Shown here in pieces: positions 43,916 through 56,957 of a stretch of 64,000 bases of DNA. The translations under genes were made by a program, and so were the position numbers. Position 1 is the stretch's first letter. Each line of letters begins with the position of its first letter. The notes beneath the pieces are model-generated. The model saw nothing but the letters and a program-made list of their open reading frames with translations, was not told where the DNA came from and made no database searches. This stretch comes from Grifola frondosa (taxonomy: Eukaryota > Basidiomycota > Agaricomycetes > Polyporales > Grifolaceae). Location: the NCBI GenBank assembly GCA_001683735.1, contig LUGG01000005.1, forward strand, positions 1,922,001-1,986,000. Reading direction: 5' to 3'.

Positions 43916-46025
43916 ATGTCAACGCCCGCCGCTACACCCACCAACAACTTCGATGTTCTTGGTACGCCTCTCATTTTATGGCTGCAAATGTCGTCTTACT
44001 TTGACGCTGGCCAAAAGGACCCGCACTGATCAATGTTACGGTCATGCTGGTGTTGTTTGGGTTTACACTCATCCAGGTAAATCCTGCGGCTCTATCCGCT
44101 GGTCATGACGGAATTAAGTTGAGGGCAGACGTACATGTACTATGTGCGCTATCCCAAAGACGTGCCCAGAATGAAGTTGCTGGTACTATGACGGCCATAT
44201 GGGACCATTCCTTGCGACTAATCCGTGGGGCAGGTCACTGTCTTGCTGTATGTCTGCTCTAGCTCGCTCTATCGCTGGCAAAACAAAAAATATCTTCGTG
44301 CCCTACTAGGATCCTTGACACACTGCATGTGGCTCTCGGTGAGTGACGCATTGATATGAACGCGCAGTCTAAGCTGATGAGTGCGTCAGTTTGTCATGCC
44401 CAATACATCAAATTGGTTCGTGCACCTTCATAGTACCGTCGTTAGATCAGCGTTGATCTCACATCGTCTCCGGGTGTCGTAGGAGGTGAGCTGGGATGCA
44501 GAAAAGCTTCTGGATGGGGAGTGGTGCGTCTATTTGTGCTTGTGTCATCGATGATGCTCACTTTTATCTGGATAGGACACTATATGTAAGTCTGGGAAAC
44601 ATCAGATACATATTCGTCATCGCTAACGAGCGCGAAGGCCAATTACGCTGTGAATGTGCGTCGGCTTCGCTTTACCGCATCGACGGATTTTGTTTGACGA
44701 ATTTGCCTATTTTAGCTTGTTGTATGCGTACTTGTTCAAATGTGAGTCGTTCGTGAGGTACGTCTTGGACCAGCTGACGTTACTGTGTTCAGACATTTCA
44801 CGAGGACGATCTATCACTGTACGAGTCTTTATGCCTTGTGTGGCAAACGTGCTAAGATCCTTTCACAGTGTGCCAGAACAGGTGGCGACTGTGGTTGACT
44901 GGTCTTCTCGTGCGTATAAGCTGGCTGAGAAATAATGTCAAGATAAGCTCACGTAGGACACGCAGACCGTCCTTACAATAGCACACTTGGGTAAGGTTGT
45001 TCTCAAGGAACGGTAGATTCCATCAATGCTGAATAATGGTCAACAGGTCTGGGTATGGGTATGTTTGGACTACGTCTTCAGACTCCGTATCTTAGTATTC
45101 ACACATGTCCTATGATGCACAGCAACTACCGTCCTCATGTACGTGCATTTGTGAGTCGTCTGGTCGCAGGTAGTCTAACTGTCTTTTGGTGCAGATTTAA
45201 AGCATGGGAACTTTCCAAAGTGCAAGCCGCGACGGTGCGATTTTTCCTAGGCGTCACGAGGAATCTGTCTTGACAATCGTGCAGGACATTACATTGATCC
45301 CGTTGGCCGCAGCGAGAATAGCCTCAGACCTCGTCATTGCAATCTCGCTCTGCGTCCTGCTTCATACCCATCGAACGGGGGTTAAGAGGTTCGGACACGT
45401 GTTGGCTGTGTTAGACTCATCTAATTTCTTCCTTGTAATTTCAGGACGAACTCAGTCATCAACACCCTCATTGTTTATGCTATCAACCGTTTCTTGCTAA
45501 CTACGTACGTACATGTTGCGCCGTATGTGCTTATCTGACACTTTGATGCTAGCGCGATATCCTTCATTCAGCTTGTCGTGGTCGGTATCGTCTCCGGAAT
45601 CACCATTTGTGTATAATAGCTAACAGACTCTGACCAGCTCTCAATCGACCTCCTGCGGCTCTGGTCCTTTGGATGGAGCTTGGATTTTGTCATCGGGAAG
45701 CGTGAGTCTACTGTGTTTTATTGCGATCGCTGCTACCTCATTCCCCGCTATGTTTAGTGTATCTGAACTCATTTCTGGCATCTGTGAATTCCCGAACCCA
45801 TCTGCAGGATGGTTAATGAGCTATCATTCAACTTCGACTGCCATCAACAGCGTACGGCCGGGAGATACAATACGATTCGCTCACTCTCAAGCGTGGACGG
45901 AGAGTAGAACAGAGGGTACTATCAGTGTCCCGATGCACATTCACGTTGACACAGAAGTACGTGCTGCAGAGGACGCCGAAGTGTGGGAGGCTGAACAGGG
46001 AGGAAGAAACATGGTGATGCACTAA
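43916..46025 (+). CDS. DUF6534-like multi-pass membrane protein (2)
   Basis: ATG 43916 opens MSTPAATPTNNFDVLG before a donor site. Downstream exons contain MYYVRYPKDVPRMKLLVL, RILDTLHVALG (the family LDTLH segment), AAARIASDLVIAISLCVLLH, TNSVINTLIVYAINRFLLTT, then VYLNSFLASVNSRTHLQDG near the C-terminus, corresponding to NSLLATLNARK in other members. A stop follows directly at about 45814. However, an overlapping frame continues with ISVPMHIHVDTEVRAAEDA, which looks like the usual tail of the family, ending at 46025, so the C-terminal frame is uncertain. Many short exons; boundaries not fixed. Seven membrane helices are expected; function unknown. Confidence 0.55.
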
Positions 46026-46340
46026 CGGCTTCATCGGGCGTGTGACCAGGATTTATTGGTTCTTCGAGTAGCTTGATATTGACTTCCCTATACTAACTGG
46101 TGGATTCTATTATGTACCTCGCTGTGTATCTGCGAACGTATTAGAGTCTGATTTTTAGCCTCCGATTGCCGGCATGAAGTTGGACGCGATCGGCGCCTAA
46201 CGCGCAGCTCTTCCACTTCCATGATCATCAACGCAGAATTCTTACACTTAAAATGGCTATCTATAGCATAAGAGCGCGTATTTCCCGTTATAAGAAGCTC
46301 ATCATGGGGCCTTTTCATTGCGCGTGCTTGAATTTTCTCG

Positions 46341-48857
46341 ATGCTCTACTCGCTCGCCCACAACTACTTAATCATGGACTCCAGCGGTGTTGTCCTCACG
46401 ATCGCTGTCGTGATTGTCTGCATTGGTTGGACGCTTCGTGCGCGTACCGAATCATCTGTTCATCGACTTCCTCTGCCGGTATGTTTTTTTATCAGCAGAT
46501 AGTCAAGTTTTTATGTAACGTTTCCTCCATAGCCTGGTGCTGAGCGAATTGGGGCCATGAGAAAACAGTATTTATGAAAGAACCTGGGCGCGCTTTCCGG
46601 GATTGGATTAATGACTTTGGCTTGACGTTTCGTATTCAGGCTGCACTCAAGGTTAGCCGTGACTGTCCTGATTGTAAGCGTGTATCTCATCTCTATATTC
46701 GCTAGGCTCCTGACATCGTACGTGTGCCGATCGACTCTGAGAGACATCCCGGTCGTGACGATGATTATCTCGCAGCTCGTCCTCAGTGATCCCCTTGGTA
46801 TTGCGCACATCGTCCAGAAGAAGATTTATGACTATCGTACGTGTCTTCATTGGTGGTCTTCAAGAATTCTGCTGAAATTTCTCCTATAAATCATGTAGAT
46901 CACAGTAAAATCGTCCGACCGAGAGTTGCTCGGTTGCTCGGAAGGGGTCTTGGCTGGGTCGAGGGAGAATCCGAACATAAACGAATGAGACGACTCGTCA
47001 CTCCCTCACTTACGTACGTGACCATGTTTCGTAACTTGCGTTTTGGACTGTAAGATTCCTATCTCAGAGCGGAGAACATAAAAGCAATGTCTGTTGACTT
47101 GACCGAGGCAGCATCAAAGGTATGATCAAATACTCTCTTATTTTAGATGTCCGTTTATAATTATCATCGTATAGGTCTTGAGTGACCTTGTACATACAGT
47201 ACAGAGCGACGGTGGAAGATGCAAAGTAAATGTGCTCACTTGGACGAATAAGGCGACGTGAGTATCCTACATCCGAACTATTGATTTATTGATTTGTTTT
47301 GACAGACTGAACATCATTGGCCGCGTGGTATGTCACAGGACTAGAATGTCTATGCTGACAAGCTGATTTCTTGGTCAAGGCGTTCATGCATGATTTTGAG
47401 TCTGGTAACAGCGCCGAAGCGAGGGATATCTTGGGTGCCAGACGCGCAGGGGTCTCAGCCATTTCGAAGTATACTGGATTTTTGGTGCGCACATATTTCG
47501 CTACATTTATGGTTCATACAACTGATTATAGCTCCAGACTTTGATGTTACTCAGACGATTTCCTATATTAAATGATCTGCCCATTGCTGCTCTACAATCC
47601 CAAGGGGCAGTGAAGGCAACCATTCAGGTATGGTGTGCGTCTTCGTCAGGGTTCCGATGGTGGTTTATTTAAATATAATTTCAGTCTGGCGTTGCACGGG
47701 AAATGGTCAAGAGAAAACATAACTTCGGTCATGGCTGCACCGAAGGCTGAGCAAAAAGATCTCTTGAGTAGGCTGCGTATGCATCCAACCTTCCTCTGCG
47801 GTGTTTCTTAGCTGAGTGTCATGATAGTCATTGCCGTTGGGGAAAAGGAGCTTTCTGAAGCGGAGCTTTATGAACATGTACGCCAACGTCTGAATCTCTC
47901 TGAAAATACCCCGCTCATTACATTATGCAGATATCCACGTTCATGTCCGTGTGTCTTACTTTCTATTGGAAGCACCTTGACCGATGTCAATATGTAGCAT
48001 CGCTGGACAGGAGACTACGAGTCAGACTATCGCATTCAGCCTTATGGAACTTGCTCGACATCCAAAGATACAGCAGCGCCTTCGTGAAGAACTGAAGACA
48101 ATTTCAGGTGAACCAACGTATGAAGACTTCCAGTCGAAGTTGCCGTACTTGGATGCGGTATTGAGGGAAACGTTAGTCACTTCAGCTTGCAAGAACCGTA
48201 CATTCTTAACATCATGACGTTAGCTTGAGAATCTATCCTCCACTTCCCTACTTCGAAAGGGTCGCTATGAAACCCGATGTTATCCCTCTGCGCTATGCAG
48301 TCCGTCTTCCAAATGGCCAGGAAATGCATGAAGTCCACATCCAGGCTGGTCAGGTTGGTGCAATGTTTTCTAACGTTTGGCTTGCGCTAATCTAATTTCG
48401 TAGACCGTGATCATACCAACTATGTCTCTGCAACGTCTAGACTCTGTTTGGGGAGACGGTGAAGTCTTTCGTCCGGAACGATGGCTCGAGCAGCTGCCAC
48501 CTCAAGAGAAGCTGTGCTCCGGGTGGTCAAACACTCTATCGTTCAGCGATGGTCCCCGAGCCTGTCCCGGACAACGCCTTGGTGAGCAAAATTGGATGCT
48601 CGTGAAACTTGGTCATGACACATCCTTGCTTTCAGCAATCTTTGAGTACAAGGTCGGAATCGATTTCTTATTCAGTTGGAATGCTATTGTTTATGAGGTT
48701 GTCTCTTCAGGTCATTCTCAGTGCACTAGTCTCCCGCTTTGTCATGGAAGATACCGGAGCAAAGATGTTGTACAAGATTGCTTCCAGTTTGCAGCCGCTA
48801 GTTGAGGGGGAACAGGAGAAAGGTCCGCAGATTCCGATTGTTCTGCAGCTCATGTAA
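46341..48857 (+). CDS. Cytochrome P450 (separate subgroup), one probable frameshift
   Basis: ATG 46341 opens a 46-residue first exon with the anchor VVLTIAVVIVCIGWTLRAR. Exons then give GHEKTVFMKEPGRAFRDWI, DPLGIAHIVQKKIYDY, RPRVARLLGRGLGWVEGESE, HKRMRRLVTPSLT, MHDFESGNSAEARDILGARR, AGQETTSQTIAFSLMELARH (I-helix AGxET), YLDAVLRETLR (ExxR), EVFRPERWLEQLP and the heme loop FSDGPRACPGQRL. It ends at 48857. The joint PGAERI to WGHEKTVF needs one extra T at about 46549 to stay in frame. All catalytic motifs are present. It is unlike the duplicated P450s to the left (its heme loop is FSDGPRACPG rather than FGFGRR), so it is probably an independent gene. Substrate unknown. Confidence 0.8.
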
Positions 48858-49550
48858 AGTGCACCATCGTGTCATGACCTTCAGGTTTTTTCGTAGATAA
48901 TAAGTCGGAGGATAAGATGTTCGCGATCATGTGCTTGTTATGTCACGCGTCGTTGTCACCAACTAAGACTAACTTGCAAACGGCGACATCCTTCCGACGC
49001 TTCAAGTAGCCGTGATTCAAACGCTCTAATGGACCTGTTGATGCTACTTGAGTCATTCAACGCTATGACGAGGTGCAGGTCGACCAAACCCGGTCGGCGT
49101 TGAGGATGGCGTCACCGCGGACAATTTTTTAGTCGCCCTTACTATTGATCTTGTATCATGATTCGAGGGTGAGGAGTAAATGATGGAAGGGTACTCCAGA
49201 ATTATCTGAGACACCTCTTGCTTTAGGACAGTGAGCGAGGCACAACTCGCCGTTGCTGTCGAAGATCTATAGATCCTACCAGTGTGGTGTGAAATTTGGG
49301 TTCAGTGAGCCGTAACGCATTAAATTTCATGCGCGTAAAGCTGAGCACTTACCTATGTAGTATCGCTCCCAAATTCTAGAGCGATTTTCTATTGGCTAAC
49401 CTGTACAGCGTGCAGAGAAAGTCCAGCCTTGTGGCCACGTGCAAGACATGATCAGGTGATTCGAACGCGACTTGAACTTCGTCTCGGCTACTCCTCGCGC
49501 CTTTCTTTCTTTTTTTTCCTCTCTACGAGCCGTGAAACCCAATTTTCATC
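48858..49550. other. Intergenic, nothing recognised
   Basis: Contains the promoter side of the dynamin gene, including a pyrimidine-rich tract (CTTTCTTTCTTTTTTTTCCTCTC, about 49501-49523) just before its ATG, common in fungal promoters. Confidence 0.45.
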
Positions 49551-52500
49551 ATGCTTTCAAGTTTTTCTCAACTTTCCGCAGACAGTGATTATGCGAAGCG
49601 TCGCAAAGAGCTTCTCGCACTCATAAAACAACTTCGAGCGATAGGGTACGATACTTGTATTTCTCCAACAGCTTACTGACATGTGTCCACATAGTGCACA
49701 AGCTGATTTAGACCTCCCTCGTATTGCGGTGATTGGTAACCAGAGTGCCGGGAAGTCTAGTCTGGTTGAAGCCATATCAGGCGTGAGTACAATCCTTTAT
49801 ATCCAGTGTGGCGTCGTCAGGGCTGATTGTTAAACATATAGATCAATGTTCCACGGGATGCGGGGACATGTACCAGATGTCCTATGGAGTGTCGCATGTC
49901 TTTATCCTCTGGCCCGTGGTCTTGCCAGATCTCCATTCGCTGGGAGTTCGATAACAAAGGTTCGAGACGTGCCGAGGTCGAAGAACTTCCTTTTGGAGGT
50001 CGCATCACAGACAAGACCGAAGTCGAGCTGATGTTACGACGAGCGCAAGCCGCCGTTTTGAATCCTACTGTCGATCCTTCCACCTTTCTCAAAATGAGTG
50101 GCGACATCTTGAAGTCAGGGATTACCTTCCAAGGACAGAAACCTCTTCTCTTTTCCAAGAACGCGGTCTGCATCGACCTTTTAGGACCAGAGCTCACAGA
50201 TCTGTCCTTCGTCGATTTGCCAGGTAATCATATTCTCTGTAAGAAGAAGAATTCTACCTGACAAACAACTTTCAGGAATCGTGCAAAATGCGGAATCAGA
50301 AATCGTCCAGCTCATCGAAGATCTTGTGACATCCCATATCAGCGGAAACTGTCTTATCCTCATTACTCTTCCCATGAGTGGTATGCCTGTCACCTCATGC
50401 TTGTTTCTTTTCTGACGCATCATAGATGATATCGAAAACCAGAAGGCAGCCCGACTCGCTCGTCAGGTTGACCCTTCTGGCCTACGAACTATTGGTGAGT
50501 GCCAGTGCTGGATAAACCTCCTTCGCTTACAAGTATTTTGTCTAGGGGTGATGACGAAACCCGACACCCTTCCGTCTGGGTCGACAAAGTCGCGTGACCT
50601 TTGGCTCGATGTTATTGAAGGCCGGAAACATTCTCTAACACACGGCTATTATTGTACGCGTCAACCAGACGACGACGAGCGTGCTCTGGGAATTTCTGGC
50701 CCTGAAGCTCGCGCTGCTGAAGCGCAGTTCTTCGCACGCACGCCCCCATGGTGCTCGTCAGCACATCAGCACCGATTCGGAACGACGAACCTGGTGCAGA
50801 GTCTCAGCAAGCTTCTGACACAAGTGATAGATGACGCGTGCGTATACAATTCTTGAACTTCCAATGCTTTGTTGAAGAGTATGATCTAGGCTTCCAAAGC
50901 TTCAAGGTCAAGTGGCGCTCCAGCTAGCAAACTGCAACATGGAGCTCGATAAGCTGCCACGACCAATCACCACTGAACCATCTGCGTTTATGTTGACTCT
51001 CATCACTTCGTTTTGCCAGGAGGTTGATGCTTTCGTGCGAGGTACACCCAATAGGACGTCGCTTGTGCAAACGAATAGGCAAATCTACACCAAATTCAAG
51101 CTTGCGATACGTTCATCAGCCCCACCCTTTATGCCATACGAGTCCGCAGCGAAGGCGCCCAAGGGGATCGCCAAATACATCATAATGCCAGATGAAGATG
51201 AGAAAGATGTGGATAGCATTGGAGAAGCAAGGCTCATCTACTTAAAGGATGTCAGATCCCATATCGAAGGGTATGTCTTAGTCCTATTTCTGCAATGAAG
51301 CTGGGTGCTGAGATGATTGTGTAGATGCATCTCGCGCGAGTTGCCCAACAATGTACCGTATGCCGCGAAAGTATCCCTTATTCAGGCGTTCCAGAGGTCG
51401 TGGGAGCAGGACACGCTTGCATGCTTCGATAACATACACAAGGAGTTCCAAGACGTCCTCGGAGAACTTATTCGGAGTAGGTTTGATCTTTATGGCAATC
51501 TTAAGGCGGTGCTTGGGTACGTTGTTCATCAGGTCTCTTGCGAGTGTGCTGATATCATTTCAGCCCAATTGTAATGGAGCTGGTGAACTGCCGACGAGAG
51601 CTCACGCTCACATATGTACACACTCTGCTGAAACTGGAAACAACCCCATTCACACAGAATACGCACTATCTGTCGGAGAAGAAAGACAAGGCTCTCGCTC
51701 ATTACAAGGATGCGCGGGCAGGGAAGAGAAAACCGGAACGCGTCTCTCCTTCGGTAGTTCCCCAAAGCGAACCCCCAAAAGCCTCTGGATTTGGACCGAG
51801 TGAGTGTGGTATTCGTATCCCTTTTGGACGGTCCTAATTGATCTGTTGCGAAGACTCGAACGCATTTGCGCCATATGTGAATGCTCCTAAGTCTGACTTG
51901 CCTTTCCCCATCCAGCCTTTTGGAACCCCGACGTCCCAATCCTCTCAGATGACCAAAGCGACCAACAACACCACTCCTGCGCTTACTTCTGCCGCTGCTC
52001 TCGCTGCAACACCTTGGGGTCGATCTCTGAAGCAGGATATTCCAGGCCTATCCGGACCATTCTCATCGGGCAAGGATGCTTCCTTCTCGTTCACGGTGGG
52101 ACGATCTCCGCAGCCATCCGATGCGTTTGGAGTATCAAGACCGCTGAAGTCTCCGTTCGGTGTAACTGTCCGTCCTGCAGATTCGCAGCCAAAGCCTGCC
52201 AATCCGCCTGCCACCTCGCTAGGGGTGCCTGAGTCTTCTCAGCCGTCTCAAGCGCCCCAGACGTGCAAGGCACCTCCTCCGCTTCCGGCTACACCCGTTG
52301 AATCTCCATCGCATGCTTTCACTGGTGCAGTTTTCGAGCAACGCGTGCAGCCGGAAGAGAAAGATGACGAGAAATTAAACAATGCTCTGGCGGCACTAGC
52401 GGAGCTCGGCTATCACATCACTCCAGATGCGCTTGGCAAGCTGAACGCTCCTGATGAATATGAAGGGGAGCTTGAACTGATGGCAGAAGTTAGGGCGTAT

Positions 52501-52825
52501 TTCCAAGTTGCGTACAAGGCGAGTCGCTCAATAATGAATTAACATCGAGATTTTACTGATGAATATTACACCTTAATTCATGCACATATAGCGAGTGATA
52601 GACTACATTCCCCTTTCGATCGATCATCTATTCCTATACACGTTCGCGGAGACGCTGCAGGCACACCTCATCGACAAGCTCGGGCTCGGGTCTGCGAATG
52701 CCATTGCACGGTGCACGGCATACCTTGCCGAGGATCCGTACCTCGTATCCATGCGCGAGGAGCTTGAGTCTCGTAAGAAGCGGATGGAGAGCGTGCAGAA
52801 GGAGTTGTTCAACTTCGGGCTCTGA
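49551..52825 (+). CDS. Dynamin-family large GTPase with FG/Pro-rich insert
   Basis: Starts MLSSFSQLSADSDYAKRRKE. The GTPase domain has all switch motifs: G1 GNQSAGKSSLVEAISG, G2 RDAGTCTRCP, G3 FVDLPG and G4 TKPD. Middle/stalk helices follow (FMLTLITSFCQEVDAFVRG, DVRSHIEG, REL.NNVPYAAKVSLIQAFQ). A Ser/Pro/Phe-rich insert (about 51780-52330) replaces the usual PH or short loop. A GTPase effector domain closes the protein (VIDYIPLSIDHLFLYTFAET, then SMREELESRKKRMESVQKEL). Short introns join in frame throughout and no damage was seen. About 900 residues. Such proteins assemble on membranes and use GTP for fission or remodelling. The lack of a PH domain fits Mx/DRP-like fungal members. The insert holds several FG-containing pieces (PFGTP, DAFGVS, SPFGVT) and may be an interaction surface. 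Confidence 0.9.
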
Positions 52826-54229
52826 CTGCATAGAATCGCCGTGTCTCTGGCCGCATGCACATCGGATATTTCTGTCATTTTGGATAGGTGACTTTATATT
52901 GCACTCACGGTATGAACTTGGATTAGTAGAGTTTGTGGGACAAGCTTTGATACTCAAAACACTACTCATTAGTATGTGTTGCGCCCGACATGATGCATTG
53001 ATATCGGGGGCGCTTATGGTATGGATTTGCAAGCGCGCTAATAATCTAGTCCTTTCTTACATGCTGCTGTCCCTCAGCGCTGCTGAGACGCGGCTGAGAC
53101 GCATCTATTGTACCTGTTGTATTCTGCCATCGCGCACTCGTTTTTCTCTCGTCGGCTAGGAATGCTCAAGCGCCCAGCGCCCAGCGCTTCAGCGCCAACG
53201 CTCGGCATTCACGTATGCAAAGGAAGATAAATATCAGATGGGGCACCATGTATCCCTGTACAGTTATCAACCGGTCCTTGAAACACCCAAATCAAGTTTT
53301 GGCACTCGCTCATGCAAAATGCAATGCAGCTTATTTCTGGTTTCAGTAGTGCTTTTAATATATATAAGCAATGTTCTCTCAAATTTTGGGGAGAATACAT
53401 GAGAAACTGATTGCACAATCTCAAAAATATGGGTGTTTCAACGACCGGAAATGGGGCAAGACCCAAGTCACCGCTATATCCTCAAAATGGAATTGTTATA
53501 TCTACACTTCCAGAGCACTTTACACCTCCCTACCTAGTCTAATCTCTTCGTCAGGAGCATCTCAGTTCAATAAAATAATCTTTTAGATGAGAAGATGTCT
53601 CAAATTTTTGATAATTCGAGCACAAAATGTTTCAAGCACTGGTGGTGTTTAAAGGACCGGTTGATGACTGTATTGATTGATGACTGAGTGGGAAGTATAG
53701 GATATCTCATTTGTCCGTACAATCGATAAATATGCGAGCGTGAATTTTTTTAGTGATGATGACTACACATATTGCGAATTTAAATGGAGAGAAAGATTGA
53801 AGATGGTCGAAAGGCCTACTAATCAAGCTCCTGGTTGTACTTGAAAGCTTCATGGGTGTCCAACCGCAATCGCAGGAAAGGCGAGTGAGTAGATCTCAGG
53901 AAAGTGCAAGTGACGAGGTGAGAGAAAAAGGTTCAATCTAGATAGGCCCAAATTTTGGCTAATGAGTATCTTTTATTTATATTGTATTTATGTTTCACTT
54001 ATGTCTAACCTATCAAAATGTATTTATTGCGCGTTTGACCCTTTGCACACTGCATGGCAGAAGATCATATGTCGAAGCAGAAGAACCAATGGATGCACAC
54101 TGAGGCCCGGCCGCTTTATCCGGGCGCACTCTGGTTTCCCATGGTATAAACCCGGTCCAATCACAATTGCCAGCGCTGGCAAGTGAGAGCAGGAGTCAGT
54201 CTCGAATAGTTGAGCTTGCTACTACTGTC
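52826..54229. other. Intergenic, no supported gene
   Basis: About 1.4 kb, AT-rich between 53340 and 54020, with only short ORFs. It includes a small simple motif at 53168-53195 (GCGCCCAGCGCCCAGCGCTTCAGCGCC type, overlapping CAGCGC units). Confidence 0.45.
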
Positions 54230-56475
54230 ATGTCAATTCAGAAGGATGAAAGTGATGAAGGTGAGGTTTTTAGATATTCTGGCTTTGCAATAAACTGCAG
54301 TCCAAGCAATCCGGAGTGCGACTTGAACATTGCCTCTTGTTGTGCGAGTGCATTTCGACGACGGTTTCTAGGAGTCCGTCCATTGACCGAGTGCCTCTAC
54401 AGCCGGCTTCCCGACTGAGGACAACTATCGACTTTATAAGACTCGATGGGTGGGCCTCGTCGCACTCGTATGTTCCTATCTTTCGATTTGCTGCTTTATG
54501 TGCAATGACTTGCTACACAGGTATTCTTGAACATAGTTGCAGGGATGTCACTGGTCTGGTTTGGCCCTATAGCGAATGATGGTTTGATCATTATCCATTG
54601 ACTGTCCCCAAAGAACTAATTAATGAAGCTGGCTGGTTGCAGTTGCGCAGGATTTCAGTTTGTCTCTCGACGAGATCAATTGGTTCGGAAATATAGTGAA
54701 CGTTATATATCTACCCTCGTGCGTCATCGTGCCCTGGATATATGCGCATTTCGGCATCCGTAGATCTGTAAGTCGTTAGTTTTCATTCATCAATCGTTGG
54801 TTACAATGATTGCACACTGCTAGTGTTACATTGGCGCCGTCCTGTTCATCACTTCAGCTTGGATTCGATATGCTGGGACTGCAAAGTCATTGTCGAATGG
54901 CGGATCGTATGCGCTCATAATGATTGGCCAGGTGAGTATTCGACGCACCGGTGACATTACTTACTGAACTGAACCGTGTCATGGAAGCTACTGGCAGGGA
55001 TGTCGCAGCCCTTTTTCCAGGTACTCGTCCCTAGTTACTCGGAGAAATGGTTTGACCTGAAAGGCCGAACCACTGCGACGATGATCATGGGCATATGTTC
55101 GTCTCTGTCACTATTCTTCTACGTCCACCGAGTCTGATTTCAAGCTCTGCTAGCTAATCCTATTGGGAATGCCTTAGGGCAGCTCATATCGCCTTTGGTC
55201 GGATCCCCGCGACAGTCGGTGAGTTTCTGGGTATTCCTCTCGACTGCACTTTGACAAGGAGTCCTACAGATTCTTGTCATGGCAATCATATATAGCACAG
55301 TAACTCCATTCGTCTTTCTTGTGGGCAACGCTCCGCCAACCCCTCCCAGTACGTAGCCGGCCTTGCGTTCCTCACAGTGAATCTCATCTACAATTTAGCA
55401 TATGCTGCATCTCGCAAACATCCTACTTTTGCTTCGCTTGGGCGGGCAATGCTCGGGAAGGAGATCACCACGGATCCGACATACATGACAATGCGACAGC
55501 GCATAGACTTCGCGATCATATTCTTAGTCTTTGGTATCCTCGTTGGCATGTGCGTATGCTCTTATTGTGTCGTATTGTACTAATGTGATATCCGCGTAGT
55601 GTCAATGCATTCGCGATCTTAACAGCCCAGGATCTGGTGATTCTTTTCTTCGTTAAATGACACTGTCATATACTGACGATGTTTCAGGAGCCATTTGGAT
55701 ATTCCGACGATATTTCTGGCCTAATGGGCGCTACCATTCTGCTTGTCGGTTTGGTTGCTGCCGCAATCACAGCGCCTCTGTTTGACAGAGTGTTGACGCA
55801 CCACTTAGCTCTCTCGTGCAAGTTGCTCTGCCCGATTATAGCAGCCTGCTGGCTAAGTCTGATATGGGCCAGTGAGCGCCAGCGTCGCATTTACGTTTTT
55901 TATATTACTGACGACCTTGCGCACAGTCAGGCCAAACAACATCGGCCCCCTTTTTGCCATCATGGCAGTCGTTGGCGCGATGAGCCTCACGTTGCTACCC
56001 GTAACGCTCGAGCTTGCGGTTGAGATCACGCGTAATGCAGACGGGAGCTCTGCGATGCTGTGGTTCTCGTACGTCTGCCCATGATTAGAGTTTTCTGTCT
56101 ATGAGCTGATGGTCTTGACCAGGAGTAACCTATTTAGTATCATATTTGTCTTGTGTATGCATCCTGTTTGCCTCTTCATGACACTGTCTTATTCTCCTGT
56201 CTGTCCATCTAGCCGAAGGTGCGCTCCGCGCAGGCCCAGATGCAAGTCCACCGTACAACATGAGACCTGCAATCATCTTCCAAGGTGTTGTTGTGTGTGC
56301 TGCTGTCGCGCTAATTTACCTTCTAGAGGGAAGACAGTGTCGAAGGGAACAGGACGAGCAGCGCTTGGCGGAGGCACGATGCGCGATGGTTATGACTCCC
56401 AACGTCACAGAGGCACAGACGATTGACGGTAATGTCATATTAGAACTAAGTCGCAATTCACCTCGAGCAGGCTGA
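54230..56475 (+). CDS. FLVCR/SLC49-like major facilitator transporter
   Basis: ATG 54230 (MSIQKDESDEG) is a likely first exon. From TEDNYRLYKTRWVGLVAL the protein follows the SLC49 pattern: VAGMSLVWFGPIANDVAQDF, LSLDEINWFGNIVNVIYLPS, AHFGIRR, SAWIRYAGTAKSLS, GQLLAGMSQPFFQVLVPSYS, EKWFDLKGRTTATMIMGI and NPIGNALGQLISPLVGSP. A central cytoplasmic loop (SLGRAMLGKEITTDPTYMTM) precedes the second half (FAIIFLVFGILVGIVNAFAI, GYSDDISGLMGATILLVGLV, LFAIMAVVGAMSLTLLPVTL), with a charged C-tail to 56475. Twelve helices are expected. Relatives move small polar substrates such as choline, heme or related metabolites, but the substrate here is unknown. Frames join cleanly; limits of the first two exons are uncertain. 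Confidence 0.8.
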
Positions 56476-56957
56476 CGACCCCTCTTGGACTTTCCTTGTA
56501 CTCTCGTATTTATTTATTCACTGATTTGTATTCTGATATCTCTACTTGTTGTGTGTGAGAATGTCAATGTATCGCAATGGAAGGACTTTAGCGGCTCAGC
56601 GCTCAGATTTCAGGGAACAAACTAGCGCATCAGCAAAACCGAAGCACTCTTGTGTGGTCTTTGGCGCTCTTAAGTGTCTTGTACAAGAATGTTCAAGATG
56701 TACGAGAGGGTTCCTAAGATACCCTATTCTTAATTCCCTTGTTTATCTTAACCATTCTGATGTATCTTTTATAATGACTACATGAATACCTTCTTCATGT
56801 CTCTTCGCTGTTTTCACCGCCGATCAACTCCGAACACGAGATCCTGCACGCGCCCAGAAGCAAGCGCGCGCCACCCCACCCACCAGCACAATGTGACCGC
56901 GCCCTCCTGCCTCTCTCCATTCTCCGTGCCGCTGTGCTCGCCGTCTCTCCCCCACCC

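Noticed and set aside
51529..51939. Minus-strand ORF inside the dynamin gene
   Set aside because: Shadow frame; the plus strand encodes continuous dynamin stalk and insert sequence.
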